In this document: piece by piece, positions 34,733 through 46,277 of the stretch
Numbering within the stretch: position 1 is the stretch's first letter
Layout of the letters: the number at the start of each line of letters is the position of its first letter
NCBI RefSeq assembly: GCF_020405225.1
Contig: NZ_CP084472.1
Span: forward strand, 930,001 to 994,000
From: Natrinema sp. DC36
GTDB taxonomy: Archaea > Halobacteriota > Halobacteria > Halobacteriales > Natrialbaceae
Direction: 5' to 3'
DNA: 64,000 nucleotides
Notes under the pieces: model-generated
Seen by the model: only the letters and a program-made list of their open reading frames with translations
Told to the model about the DNA's origin: nothing
The model's database searches: none
Program-made: the position numbers and the translations under genes

Positions 34733-35323
34733 ATGAACGAAGAGGCACACGCCGTCCTCCGCGAGGACCCCGTTATGGCGGGGCTCCTCGACCGGCACGA
34801 CCCCTACGCCGAACCGGACTGGGACGAGTACGAGCGGCTCTGTATCTCGATCATCAACCAGCAGCTCTCCACCGCGAGCGCGGCGGCCGTCCGCGAGCGC
34901 GTGTTCGACCTCCTCGAGGGCGACGTGACGCCGGCGTCCGTCTTGGCCGCGGACGAGGCAGCTCTCCGGGATGCGGGGCTCTCCCGGAACAAGGTCGAGT
35001 ACGTGCAAAACGCCGCCTGCGCCTTTCGAGAGAACGATTACACGCAAACTGGATTGGCCTCATACACTGACGACGAGGTCGTCGACCTCCTCACCGATAT
35101 CAAGGGGATCGGCGCGTGGACCGCACGCATGTACCTCCTGTTCGTCCTCGAGCGTCCGGACGTGCTTCCCCTCGGTGACCTCGCCGTTCGCCGCGGGATC
35201 GAGCAGCTGTACGGCGACGGCGAGGAGCTGACCCGCGCGGAGATGCGCGAAATCGCCGAGCCGTGGCGGCCGTATCGGAGCGTCGCCACGCGGTACATCT
35301 GGGCCGAATACGAGTCGGATTGA
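34733..35323 (+). CDS. DNA-3-methyladenine glycosylase, AlkA/HhH-GPD type
   Basis: 196 residues. HhH-GPD fold: CISIINQQLSTASAAAVRERVF near the N terminus, hairpin-helix-hairpin LTDIKGIGAWTARMYLLFVL (about 119-138), then PLGDLAVRRG with the catalytic Asp. The short length corresponds to AlkA-like glycosylases without the N-terminal domain. It removes alkylated purines as the first step of base-excision repair. Neighbours give no further clue; 79 bases separate it from the ATPase. Confidence 0.88.
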   Translation: MNEEAHAVLREDPVMAGLLDRHDPYAEPDWDEYERLCISIINQQLSTASAAAVRERVFDLLEGDVTPASVLAADEAALRDAGLSRNKVEYVQNAACAFRENDYTQTGLASYTDDEVVDLLTDIKGIGAWTARMYLLFVLERPDVLPLGDLAVRRGIEQLYGDGEELTRAEMREIAEPWRPYRSVATRYIWAEYESD

Positions 35324-35640
35324 ACCCGTTCGATCTCCGACCTGACGGAATTCGTACCGACTCGATCGGTCCCGCGTCCCGGTTCCAGGGCAGGCCGTCA
35401 GATATCACCGCGTGGTGATGAAGAGGGGGGCAAGGGAGTTCGAATCACGCCCCGATTCTCTCGAGCGGTAAGCACGTCCTACACGCGTCTCGGGCCGTGA
35501 AACGGTTACCGGCAGAGACGACAATTACGGATTACGACCCGGACACTGCCGGCCGAACGAGGGGTCTCGAGAAACGAGACACTGATCCGACGGGATGGCC
35601 CTGTTGACTGAAGTACGGATCGGTCCCAGTGCCACGGGAG
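35324..35640. other. Intergenic region with a small hairpin
   Basis: 317 bases. TCACC-GCGT-GGTGA (about 35405-35418) forms a small hairpin that could end transcription of the glycosylase. A T-loop-like GTTCGAATCACGCCC (about 35439-35453) has no matching arms, so no tRNA. Otherwise unassigned. Confidence 0.4.
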
Positions 35641-36906
35641 ATGGTAAACGATACATCCTCCACGGAGACTGGCGAAGCCGAGCAGCGGCGAATGACCACC
35701 GACCCCGAGCGAATCCGAGAGTGGGCCGAGGCGCGCGACGCCGTTCCGGTCAGGGTTCAAGACAGCGAGGACCACGGCCACTCCTTCGCCCGGCGCGACG
35801 AGATGGACGAGCACCACGAGGAGTACACCTGGGACGAGTTCGAGCAGCGATTCGACGACGACAATCTCGTATTCGTCTACCACGAGGAGGAGCCGACCGG
35901 CGAGGAGATGGGCTTCTTCGAGATCGTCGAGCGCGAACACGCGTTCGAACGCGCCGATCTCGGCCGTGACGAACTCGAGGACTCGCTGCGGAGCGGCGAG
36001 ACGGTAACGACCGAAATCGTCGAAACGCAGGTCGTCGAGCGGGAGGTCGTCGAACGGGACACGATCGAGAGCGAGGTGGTCGACACCGATCTGGTCGAGC
36101 GGGACGTCGTCGACTCCGAACTGGTGAGCCGCGACATCGTCGAGACGGAATTCGTCTCCGACGACATGATCGAGGTGACCGTCGACGAAACGCATCTGGA
36201 CACCATCGAGGAGATCGAACGCTATATCGTCGAGAGCGAGGTCGTCGACGTCGATATCGAGCAGGACGAGGAGCTCGAGCGAGACGACATCCAGACGGAC
36301 ATCGAACTCGAGAGCGTCCAGCGATCCATCCTCGAGAGCGACGTCGTCCGCTCGAACGTGACGCCCGACGACGTGGTCAAGCAGGAGGTCATCCAGAGCC
36401 AGCGGACCGAGGGAGACGCCGTCCAGAGCGAACTCCTCGAGCGCCGGACGATCGAAGAAGAGCTCACCGAACGACTGCGGATGCGGTACATGCTCGAGGA
36501 CACCGAACTGATCGAGTCCGAAGTGCTCACCAGCGAGGTGCTCGAGGGCGAGATCATCGATGTCGACGAGTACGAGTCCATGGGAACCGGCGAAATGGAA
36601 CCTGGAGCGATGGACGAGACGACGGCGGGTACCGGAGCTGACGCCGAGATGGGAACGGCGGAGCCGTCGGCGATGGAACTCTCTCACGGCGACCAGGGGA
36701 AAGACGTCGTCGACGAGTCGGGCCAGCAGATCGGCATGGTCGCCGAAGTCGAGGGCCAGACGGCGTACGTCGATCCGGAGCCCGGCCTGACGGATCGGCT
36801 CAAAGCGCGCATGGACTGGGGCGGCCACGGCGACGACGACTACCCGGTCGAGTCCTCGCAGATACTGGAGATCACGGACGACGAGGTCGTCATCCGAAGC
36901 GAATAG
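35641..36906 (+). CDS. Acidic pentad-repeat protein with C-terminal PRC-barrel-like domain
   Basis: 421 residues from ATG 35641 (an ATG at 35629 and one at 35692 are alternatives). N-terminal domain about 22-110: DPERIREWAEARDAVPVRVQ ... TWDEFEQRFDDDNLVFVYH, an alpha/beta domain I do not recognise. Residues 121-180 consist of 12 near-regular five-residue units of the form hydrophobic-V/I-E/D-x-D/E (VVERE VVERD TIESE VVDTD), with weaker repeats to about 305. The C-terminal part (about 350-421) reads KDVVDESGQQIGMVAEVEGQTAYV...YPVESSQILEITDDEVVI, PRC-barrel-like. The overall scheme recalls YsnF/DUF2382 stress proteins; function unknown, no membrane segments. Confidence 0.7.
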   Translation: MVNDTSSTETGEAEQRRMTTDPERIREWAEARDAVPVRVQDSEDHGHSFARRDEMDEHHEEYTWDEFEQRFDDDNLVFVYHEEEPTGEEMGFFEIVEREHAFERADLGRDELEDSLRSGETVTTEIVETQVVEREVVERDTIESEVVDTDLVERDVVDSELVSRDIVETEFVSDDMIEVTVDETHLDTIEEIERYIVESEVVDVDIEQDEELERDDIQTDIELESVQRSILESDVVRSNVTPDDVVKQEVIQSQRTEGDAVQSELLERRTIEEELTERLRMRYMLEDTELIESEVLTSEVLEGEIIDVDEYESMGTGEMEPGAMDETTAGTGADAEMGTAEPSAMELSHGDQGKDVVDESGQQIGMVAEVEGQTAYVDPEPGLTDRLKARMDWGGHGDDDYPVESSQILEITDDEVVIRSE

Positions 36907-37002
36907 AGAAGCCGGTCGCGGCGGGGGTCCGCGACCGGGTGATGATCGGTCCCAGCGAACGCGATCGGTCGTCAGCGATGCGTCAACGGCGCGACCGCTC
37001 GA

Positions 37003-39585
<2,583 letters not shown>

Positions 39586-40929
39586 TTACTCTTCCTCTTC
39601 GGGCGTATCAGATGCGTCGGCGTCGATCCGGCGGCTCACGTCGACCTGATAGTTTCCGAGGATATCTCGTCCGAGCAAGACGGGGTAATCCATGTGGCTT
39701 CGGTCCTCGACGCTGGCCGTGACGGTGTGTTGGTTGCCGCCGACCCCGACGACGACGTCGACGACGGGGCGGCTCTTGGACTGTTTGCTGCTACCGGATC
39801 GAATGCGGGTGATGGACTTGATCGGGCCGGCCCCGATGTCGGCGGCGAGACTGGTGTCGATGCTCGTCCGCGTGGCACCGGTGTCGGACTTCGCGAGAAC
39901 CGTCTTCGACCCGCTGGTCCCCGAGAGAATGACTTCCTCCGTGTAGCCGATCACCGCGGGTTCCGTATCCTGTCCCCGCACATCCGGGGGCTGGGCCGCC
40001 GGTCGGGAATCGTCGAGGACGTGCGAGAGGTCTCGAACCCGATCGTCGTCAACCTCGCCGCCGGCGCGCTCGATCGCCAGTTTCGCGATGTAGGGCGCCG
40101 GGCTGACCTGCGTCGCCTCGTAGAGACCCTTGAATCCCGCCGTCGGGTTAACCTCGAGGACGAACCAGCCCTCGTCGCCCTCGACGAGGTCGACGCCGGC
40201 GTAGTCGAGGCCGACGATATCCGACGCTCGCTGGGCCATTTCGCGGGCTTCGTCGGGGAGGTCGTCGGTCGCGTCCTCGACCGATCCGCCGAGCGCGACG
40301 TTGGTTCGCCAGTCGTTGTCCGGCGCGTAGCGATACATCGCGGCCACGACCTCGCCGCCGACGACGTAGACGCGAAGGTCGCGGTGGCGAACGTCCTCCT
40401 GATCGACGAGTTCCTGCAGGAAGGCGTACCGGTTACCGACCTTGGCGTTGATCGGGTCGTCGGGGCCGACCTTCCACGTCCCACCGCCGTGGGTGCCGAT
40501 GGCGGTCTTGTAGACGGCCTCCTCGCCGTAGCGGTCCCGCGCAGCGTTCAACTGCTCGCCGCTCAACGCGAGCGTCACGTCCGGCGTCCGCACGTCGTTC
40601 GACGCGAGCGCGGTCGCCGTCGAGAGCTTGTGGATCGCCGTCATCACCGCCATCGGTTCGTTGAGTGTCGGAAGCAGCTGAGAGAAGGCGTTTACCAGCC
40701 CGAGTTCCTCGGCGGGCTGTTCGGTGTTCGACAGGAGCACCCTGTTCGCGATGACGTCCACCGCCGGCTCGAGGGTGGGACTCCCATCGGTGACGCTAAC
40801 CGACGTGTTCTCGGTGCGAAGCCACTCGGTGTCGTGTCCGAGATCCTCGACGGCGTTGAGAATCGCCTTGGTTTCCTTGCTCGTATGGAGACTCAGTACC
40901 CCGACGGTCACGGGATCGGCAACAGCCAT
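39586..40929 (-). CDS. RimK-type ATP-grasp ligase fused to a RimB-like aspartyl protease domain
   Basis: 447 residues. The N-terminal three quarters is a RimK-family ATP-grasp enzyme: VYKTAIGTHGGGTWKVGPDD, DLRVYVVGGEVVAAMYRYAP, and the Mg-binding VDLVEGDEGWFVLEVNPTAGFKGL. Members add glutamate or other amino acids to peptides or proteins. From about residue 320 a DUF785/RimB-like segment follows with DTGATRTSIDTSLA (aspartyl protease-like DTG motif) and a distal VLLGRDIL strand. Separate rimK and rimB genes are known elsewhere; fusion here links ligase and protease activities. Same direction as the flippase gene, 93 bases away. Confidence 0.85.
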   Translation of the reverse strand: MAVADPVTVGVLSLHTSKETKAILNAVEDLGHDTEWLRTENTSVSVTDGSPTLEPAVDVIANRVLLSNTEQPAEELGLVNAFSQLLPTLNEPMAVMTAIHKLSTATALASNDVRTPDVTLALSGEQLNAARDRYGEEAVYKTAIGTHGGGTWKVGPDDPINAKVGNRYAFLQELVDQEDVRHRDLRVYVVGGEVVAAMYRYAPDNDWRTNVALGGSVEDATDDLPDEAREMAQRASDIVGLDYAGVDLVEGDEGWFVLEVNPTAGFKGLYEATQVSPAPYIAKLAIERAGGEVDDDRVRDLSHVLDDSRPAAQPPDVRGQDTEPAVIGYTEEVILSGTSGSKTVLAKSDTGATRTSIDTSLAADIGAGPIKSITRIRSGSSKQSKSRPVVDVVVGVGGNQHTVTASVEDRSHMDYPVLLGRDILGNYQVDVSRRIDADASDTPEEEE

Positions 40930-41022
40930 ACGAACTAGAGACCGAGCCGTCGGATAAGCGTTGATAGTTCATTCAGTGATCGCGGGATTGGATGGGGAAC
41001 GTCCGGACGGTTCGAACCGACG

Positions 41023-42492
41023 TCACCCGATTACCGACCGAACCTGTCCTGGATCGACCAGCCCGCTTAGCACCGCCAGCACGGCCCAGGTGACGGCACC
41101 GAGAGCGATCGCCCCGAACAGCATGAGCAGATTCGAGACCAGCGGCGTCACGAGCAAGACGGCGCCCGCCATAACGCCCGTAATCACACAGATCAGCCCC
41201 GTCGTCCGCGCGATCCGTCCCACGTGCAGGCCGAGTTCGGTGTGGACGATGTAGAGGTTGACTGCGACGTACACCGAGTGGGTCGCCACCGTCGCGATCG
41301 CCGCCCCCACGACGCCGATCACCGGAATCAACGCGATGTTCAGTCCGAGATTGGCCAGCGCCGTCGCGCCCTTCGCGACCGCTCGAGCGCGAGCGCGACC
41401 CAGATAGTCCAGGCTATCGCTGGTCAGGTTCGTGATCGCCTGTAGCACGACGAATCCGGCGAGCACCTGCAGGACGGGAATCGCGCCAGCGTAATCGGCC
41501 CCGAACACCATCGTCAAGAGCGGTCCCGCGACGATCGTGAGGCCGGCCGCTGCCGGAATGTAGAGCAATAGGATGTTGGTCAGCGAGGTCTCGTAGATCC
41601 GTCTGGCTTCCTCGAGTTCGCCGGCCGCCTTCTGTTCGCCGAAGTTCGGCGAGATGGTGAAGCCGAGCGACGCAGCCGGCGCGAGAACGAACTCGGTGAT
41701 CTGCTTCGCGAGGGTGTAAAACGCGACCGCGGCCGGATTGATGAAGGCCCCGACCAGCACGATGTCGATCTGTTTGTCGATGACGTTCGCGCTCTGGGTC
41801 GCCGTCAGGGGAACGCTGTACTCGAGAAGGCGGCGCGAGAGGCCGTCCTCGTATTCGTCCGCGGCGTCGTATCGGACGTAGAATCCGTAGTAGAGGATTC
41901 CCATCCCGATGACGGCGGCGATGGCGTAGCCGACGATGTACCCGAAGAACGCGCCGAGCGCACCGAACCCGGCGAGGACGAACGCGACGACGAAGACGAG
42001 TCGGGCAGCGCCGCTGATCGCCTGAATGAGCGCGCTGTAGCCGAGGTGGTTGAAGCCCTGTAACGCCACCCGCGCGAACGCGCTAAAAGAAAAGACGCCG
42101 AGATAGAGCACGCCCGCGGCGAGAAACGGGGTCGCGTCCGGTGCGCCGAGCGCGACCGCGATCTGCTCGTGAAACAGCAACAGGGCGTAGGAGACGAACG
42201 CGATCAGAACGAGCTTCACCGTGACCGTGGACCTGAGCAGGTACGGGATCTGGCCCGGATCCGCCTCGCGGTACTCGGAGATATACCGCGCGACGGATCG
42301 GCTGAGGCCGAGGTCCGCGAACAGTTGGATGATCGCCAACACGCCGATCGCCCAGTAGAGCGCGCCGTAGCCGTCCGGCTCGAGCAGGTACCGCGCCAGG
42401 ACGAACATCAACAGCGCGCTCGAGAGCATGTAGACGGCGCGCGCGGCGAGCGTTGTCTTGAAGCCGCTGACGATGTGGTCTTCCCTATTCAT
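41023..42492 (-). CDS. Polysaccharide flippase (MATE/Wzx-type)
   Basis: 489 residues from ATG at 42492 (MNREDHIVSGFKTTLAARAV); the upstream frame is open but lacks hydrophobic character. Twelve to fourteen membrane segments, starting AVYMLSSALLMFVLARYLLEPDGYG and including PAVAFYTLAKQITEFVLAPAASLGFTISPNFGEQKA, typical of the polysaccharide biosynthesis/O-antigen flippase family. It likely moves lipid-linked sugars for S-layer glycosylation or exopolysaccharide. No glycosyltransferases are adjacent, so the substrate is unknown. Confidence 0.9.
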   Translation of the reverse strand: MNREDHIVSGFKTTLAARAVYMLSSALLMFVLARYLLEPDGYGALYWAIGVLAIIQLFADLGLSRSVARYISEYREADPGQIPYLLRSTVTVKLVLIAFVSYALLLFHEQIAVALGAPDATPFLAAGVLYLGVFSFSAFARVALQGFNHLGYSALIQAISGAARLVFVVAFVLAGFGALGAFFGYIVGYAIAAVIGMGILYYGFYVRYDAADEYEDGLSRRLLEYSVPLTATQSANVIDKQIDIVLVGAFINPAAVAFYTLAKQITEFVLAPAASLGFTISPNFGEQKAAGELEEARRIYETSLTNILLLYIPAAAGLTIVAGPLLTMVFGADYAGAIPVLQVLAGFVVLQAITNLTSDSLDYLGRARARAVAKGATALANLGLNIALIPVIGVVGAAIATVATHSVYVAVNLYIVHTELGLHVGRIARTTGLICVITGVMAGAVLLVTPLVSNLLMLFGAIALGAVTWAVLAVLSGLVDPGQVRSVIG

Positions 42493-42928
42493 AGTAGACT
42501 GGGTCGGTGAGAGACGCGCGACCGACAGATGCGACGATGAACTCGACCAACGTGGTCGTCCACTCGAGGGATCGGACATTTGTAATGCGGCGACAACACG
42601 GGGAAATGGGCCGCAACAGAGACCGTGACGGGATCGGTCCGACGAACGGATCCGAAACGACCTGCGCGCCGGATCGACGGAGTACAACCCGGGTGTACCG
42701 TCACGCAAACGATCGAAAGCGATCCATACACGGGGCCAAAACGCTGGTGGACGGACTATGGAACACCTCCTAGAGCAACTGATGGGGTGTATCGTCGCTA
42801 AGCAGGCGGTTCGTGATTCTCGACTCGGTCGTGTCTCTCGGTCCTCTATTCCGATGCTCCGAACGTCTCCAATATTCCCGCTGAGTGTCACGATACATGT
42901 GAATGGAGCAGTCGGTTTTGATGGGAAT
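42493..42928. other. Intergenic region upstream of the flippase
   Basis: 436 bases. Frames are open on both strands, but none has codon bias or motifs that I trust. It runs into the dispersed repeat at 42929. Confidence 0.4.
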
Positions 42929-43234
42929 GTAAGAGACGAAGCGTCCTGCTATCGTGACAACAGGGAATCGCCACGCCCTCCCCAGCCGATTTCTACTCAC
43001 GGGCCGAAGGCCCGTTCACGGGTCACTCCGTTCCCCGTTCACCTCGCGGTTCTCGCTCCCGACGATCGCTCCGAACCGCGCACCGTTCGTATGGTTCGCG
43101 GGACCGTCGGTCCCGCGCTAACGTTCACTCTCAGGCTCGCTCACTCATCCCTCGCGCAGTGTCGGGTCGCGGCTCACCAATCAGTTCGCCGCGACACAGC
43201 GCGCGCCACCGCTCGTCCGTTGGCCGGCCCGGAG
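42929..43234 (+). repeat. Dispersed repeat, long copy
   Basis: Inverted partner of 10037-10209. Shared blocks lie at both ends and in the middle; about 130 extra bases hold two strong hairpins, CGGGCC-GAA-GGCCCG (about 43000-43014) and GCGGGACC-GTC-GGTCCCGC (about 43098-43116). A continuous frame runs through all shared blocks and ends GPE-stop at 43235-43237. Either a mobile-element remnant (MITE-like) or a conserved small gene family; no ends resembling terminal repeats are seen. Confidence 0.75.
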
Positions 43235-43529
43235 TGATATGCAATTTCTCTATGCTGATCAGCTGGTTCTCGAGCCGGTCACTGACTCGGCGTGGCGCAA
43301 TCAGTCACGTTTTCGCGTGCGATACCGTCGGCTCTCAGTCGATTCGGTCGTGGTGAACGCGTCGAACACGTGTGGGTGAGTCACACGCCACGGCCACGAC
43401 ACTGAAATAGGGGTTGGACGAACTATGTGTTAACTGTCTGTCGATGATGCAAACGGCTGTGAGAGGCGATTGCCTCGAGCGGAAGGGGGAGACGACTCCT
43501 TCGTGGGGCGGGGGTGGAGAGCCGTGACG

Positions 43530-45386
43530 ATGCGATCCGTTCCGATCGTCGACCGAGTTACCGACGCCTTCTTCGCCCTCGATACCGGCTTCCGGTTCAC
43601 CTATCTCAACGAGCGAGCCGAAACGCTGCTGAAACGCTCGCGCGAGGAGCTGATCGGTCGGGTCATGTGGGACGAGTTCCCCCAGACCGTCGAGACGCAG
43701 TTCCCGGACGGCTTCCACCACGCGATGGACGAGCAGGTGCCGGTCTCGTTCGAAATCTATCACACGCCCCTCGAGACGTGGTTCGAGGCCAGAGCCTACC
43801 CCTCCGAGACCGGCCTCTCGGTGTACATGCGGGATGTCAGCGAGCGGAAGGCCCAGGAGACGACGCTGGCCCAGCACGCCGCGGTCGTCGAGGCGATCCG
43901 GGACGCCGTCGTGACGCTCGATCGCAACCGCGAGATCGTCACCGCCAACGGCGCGACCGAGTCGGTCCTCGGCATCGACCGATCGCAACTCGTCGGCGAG
44001 CACGTCGAGACCCTGACCGAACTAGCGGGGATCGACGACGAACGCGCCGTCGAGATCGGCCGAGCGATCGCCGACGTTGACGTCGGCAACGCCGGCCGTC
44101 GCCAGCTGGAACTCCCCTACGTCGGACCGGACGGCACCGATCGAATGGGCGAGTTCCGGTTCGTCCCCGTCGAGGACAACAGGGCGACCGTCGCCGTCGT
44201 CGTCCGGGACGTTACCGACCGACACGAGTACGATCGCGTCGTCACGTCGTTGCACGAGGTCACCCGGTGGCTCCTCGAGTCCGACGACCCCGAGGAAATC
44301 TGCGCGATCGCCGTCCACTCCGGTAGCGACCTGCTCGATCTCCCCATCAGCGGCATCTGGCTGCTCGAGCAGGAGCAGGGCTACCTCGAGCCGGTCGCCG
44401 GCACCGCCGGCGCGCACGACGAGTTCGGTGGCCTCCCGCGGTTCAATCCCGGAGAGGGGCTCGTCTGGGACGTCTTCGAGGCCGGCGGCGTCGAACTGTT
44501 CGACGACCTCGAGACCGTCGACGACATCTACAACCCCGATACGCCGCTGCGCTCGGAGATTATCGCACCGATCGGGACCCACGGCGTGCTCATGACGGGC
44601 TCGCTCGAGCCCCACCGGTTCGACGAGAGCGACGTCGACCTCATCTCGACGCTGGTCGAAAACACGCGGGCCGCCCTCGATCGAGCCGACCGAGACCGGA
44701 TCCTCAGAGACCGCACGGCCGAACTCGAGCGCCAGACCGAGCGCCTCGAAGCCGTCGCCGACGTGCTCTCGAACGACCTGCAGCGCCAGCTCGAGGCCGT
44801 CGCTGACGCGCTCGAGGACGACGGTGCCGACGAGTGGGAGTATCCCCTCGCGGAGGACACCGTCGAAACGACTCTCGACCGAGCCGAGCGTCTCGTCGAC
44901 GACGTTCGGGAGTTCGCCCGCAACGCCACGGCCATCGGCACCCGTACCCGGCTCGAGGTCGAGCCGGCGATCGACGACGCCGTCGGGGAGTCTCGCCTCG
45001 AAGCGGACGCGCTCGTCGTCGACGCCCCGGCCACGCTCCGGGCGGACCCCGATCGGTTCGTCCACCTGCTCGAGACGGCGTTCGACAGCGCCGCCGCGCG
45101 GGCAGACGGCGGCGTGACGATCCAGATCGGGCTGATCGGCTTCGAGAACGGCGGCAGTCGCGGCTTCTTCGTGCTCGACGACGCCGCGGAGATCCCGCCG
45201 AACGCACACGAACGCGTCCTCGATCCGACCGCCGACGACGACACCGCAGTCGACAGCCTCGGCCTCGCGCTCGTTCGGGCCATCGCCGAAGCCCACGACT
45301 GGGAGTGTACCGTCACCAACGGCCAGAACGGCGGCACGCGGATCGAAATCCGAGACATCACGACGCTCGAACGACGACTCGAGTAA
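43530..45386 (+). CDS. PAS/GAF sensor with degenerate histidine-kinase core
   Basis: 618 residues from ATG 43530 (GTG 43524 possible). PAS 1 (about 1-110, DAFFALDTGFRFTYLNERAE), PAS 2 (about 120-235), GAF (about 245-410, Bat/DUF-type with DLLDLPISGIWLLEQEQG), then a kinase-like core. The expected H-box reads SNDLQRQLEAV: the phospho-acceptor His is replaced by Asn. The N-box reads FDSAAARADG, without its Asn, and G1 is DDAAEIP. Only the DSLGLALVRAIAEAH box is intact, so autophosphorylation is unlikely. Convergent with the HalX regulator at 45574. Confidence 0.85.
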   Translation: MRSVPIVDRVTDAFFALDTGFRFTYLNERAETLLKRSREELIGRVMWDEFPQTVETQFPDGFHHAMDEQVPVSFEIYHTPLETWFEARAYPSETGLSVYMRDVSERKAQETTLAQHAAVVEAIRDAVVTLDRNREIVTANGATESVLGIDRSQLVGEHVETLTELAGIDDERAVEIGRAIADVDVGNAGRRQLELPYVGPDGTDRMGEFRFVPVEDNRATVAVVVRDVTDRHEYDRVVTSLHEVTRWLLESDDPEEICAIAVHSGSDLLDLPISGIWLLEQEQGYLEPVAGTAGAHDEFGGLPRFNPGEGLVWDVFEAGGVELFDDLETVDDIYNPDTPLRSEIIAPIGTHGVLMTGSLEPHRFDESDVDLISTLVENTRAALDRADRDRILRDRTAELERQTERLEAVADVLSNDLQRQLEAVADALEDDGADEWEYPLAEDTVETTLDRAERLVDDVREFARNATAIGTRTRLEVEPAIDDAVGESRLEADALVVDAPATLRADPDRFVHLLETAFDSAAARADGGVTIQIGLIGFENGGSRGFFVLDDAAEIPPNAHERVLDPTADDDTAVDSLGLALVRAIAEAHDWECTVTNGQNGGTRIEIRDITTLERRLE

Positions 45387-45424
45387 CCGACCCGGGCGCT
45401 CGAGTCGGTGTTACGGGTGGGTCC

Positions 45425-45502
45425 GATTCAGCGTTGGGCCGATTCAGCGTTGTGCTGATTCCGCATTGGGTCGATTCCGCATTGGGTCGATTCCGCATGA
45501 GG
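45425..45502. repeat. 16-base tandem repeat
   Basis: Nearly five units of 16 bases: GATTCAGCGTTGGGCC, GATTCAGCGTTGTGCT, GATTCCGCATTGGGTC (twice, identical), and a partial unit GATTCCGCATGAGG. It lies between the stop of the sensor gene and the end of the convergent HalX gene, outside any trusted coding frame. Confidence 0.85.
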
Positions 45503-45573
45503 ACGTTTCCGCGTGGACGATTTCTTCGACTCGTCGGTTGATACCCCCCGTCTCACCACGCTGTATGATCCCG

Positions 45574-46161
45574 CTACTCCTGAAAGACGGATTCGCGAGC
45601 AATGTCCTGACAGAGCTCCCGATAGCTGTCCTGTTCCAGGAGTTCCCGCATCGTGTCGTTGACCTGCACGCGAAGGACGGCCATTCGGTCCTCAAGTTCG
45701 GCGTACTCCTGGCTGGACCGGCGTTCGGACTCGGTCTTCTGGTCGTCCAGCAGCGCCTTCTTGGAGGCGAGTGCGAAGAACTCCTGGAGCTGCTCGTCGT
45801 GGGTCGCTCGGAGGAGCAGCTGGTCGATGATGTCGACCAGTTCGTCCTTCGAGACGGGCTTGACGAGGTAATCGTCGAATCCGAGCTCGACGATGTCGAA
45901 ATCGGGTTCGACCGCCGTCACCATCGCGACCCGGCACTCGAGTGACTGCTCTCGAATGGTCTCGAGGACGGTATCGCCCGAGAGACCGGGCATCCGACGA
46001 TCGAGGAGGACGACGTCGATCGCGCCGTCGATCGCCTCGAGCGCTTCGCTGCCGTCGTAGGCCGTCTCGACGTCGCAGTCGTCCTCGAGCCACGCGGCGT
46101 AGAGGTTCGCGAGGTCGGGCTCGTCTTCGACGATCAGGACGGACGGGGTGTCTGTGGACAT
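45574..46161 (-). CDS. HalX-domain response regulator
   Basis: 195 residues. Receiver 1-118: LIVEDEPDLANLY acidic pocket, phospho-acceptor Asp in VVLLDRRMPGLSGD, AMVTAVEPDF and Lys in YLVKPVSKDEL. HalX hairpin from about residue 130 (EFFALASKKALLDDQKTESERRSSQEYAEL). Very similar to the regulator at 25443-26015; in both loci the regulator gene is convergent with a sensor gene. Here the sensor partner seems inactive as a kinase, so the phosphate donor may be another kinase. Output mode unknown. Confidence 0.9.
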   Translation of the reverse strand: MSTDTPSVLIVEDEPDLANLYAAWLEDDCDVETAYDGSEALEAIDGAIDVVLLDRRMPGLSGDTVLETIREQSLECRVAMVTAVEPDFDIVELGFDDYLVKPVSKDELVDIIDQLLLRATHDEQLQEFFALASKKALLDDQKTESERRSSQEYAELEDRMAVLRVQVNDTMRELLEQDSYRELCQDIARESVFQE

Positions 46162-46277
46162 CGAACTTCCTCCAGTCTGGCGGTTCGTTGGACGAATCGG
46201 CCCGGTCGTATATCAATATACCGGACAATACGGCGAAAAATCCGTCGAATCGGTTCGGAGACTCTCGATCGGTCCCG

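Noticed and set aside
35439-35453. T-loop-like GTTCGAATCACGCCC suggestive of a tRNA.
   Set aside because: No T-stem complementarity, no acceptor or anticodon arm around it.
42493-42891. Upstream extension of the flippase frame.
   Set aside because: Arg/Ser-rich, no hydrophobic character; the natural start MNREDHIVSGF at 42492 is followed immediately by the first membrane helix.
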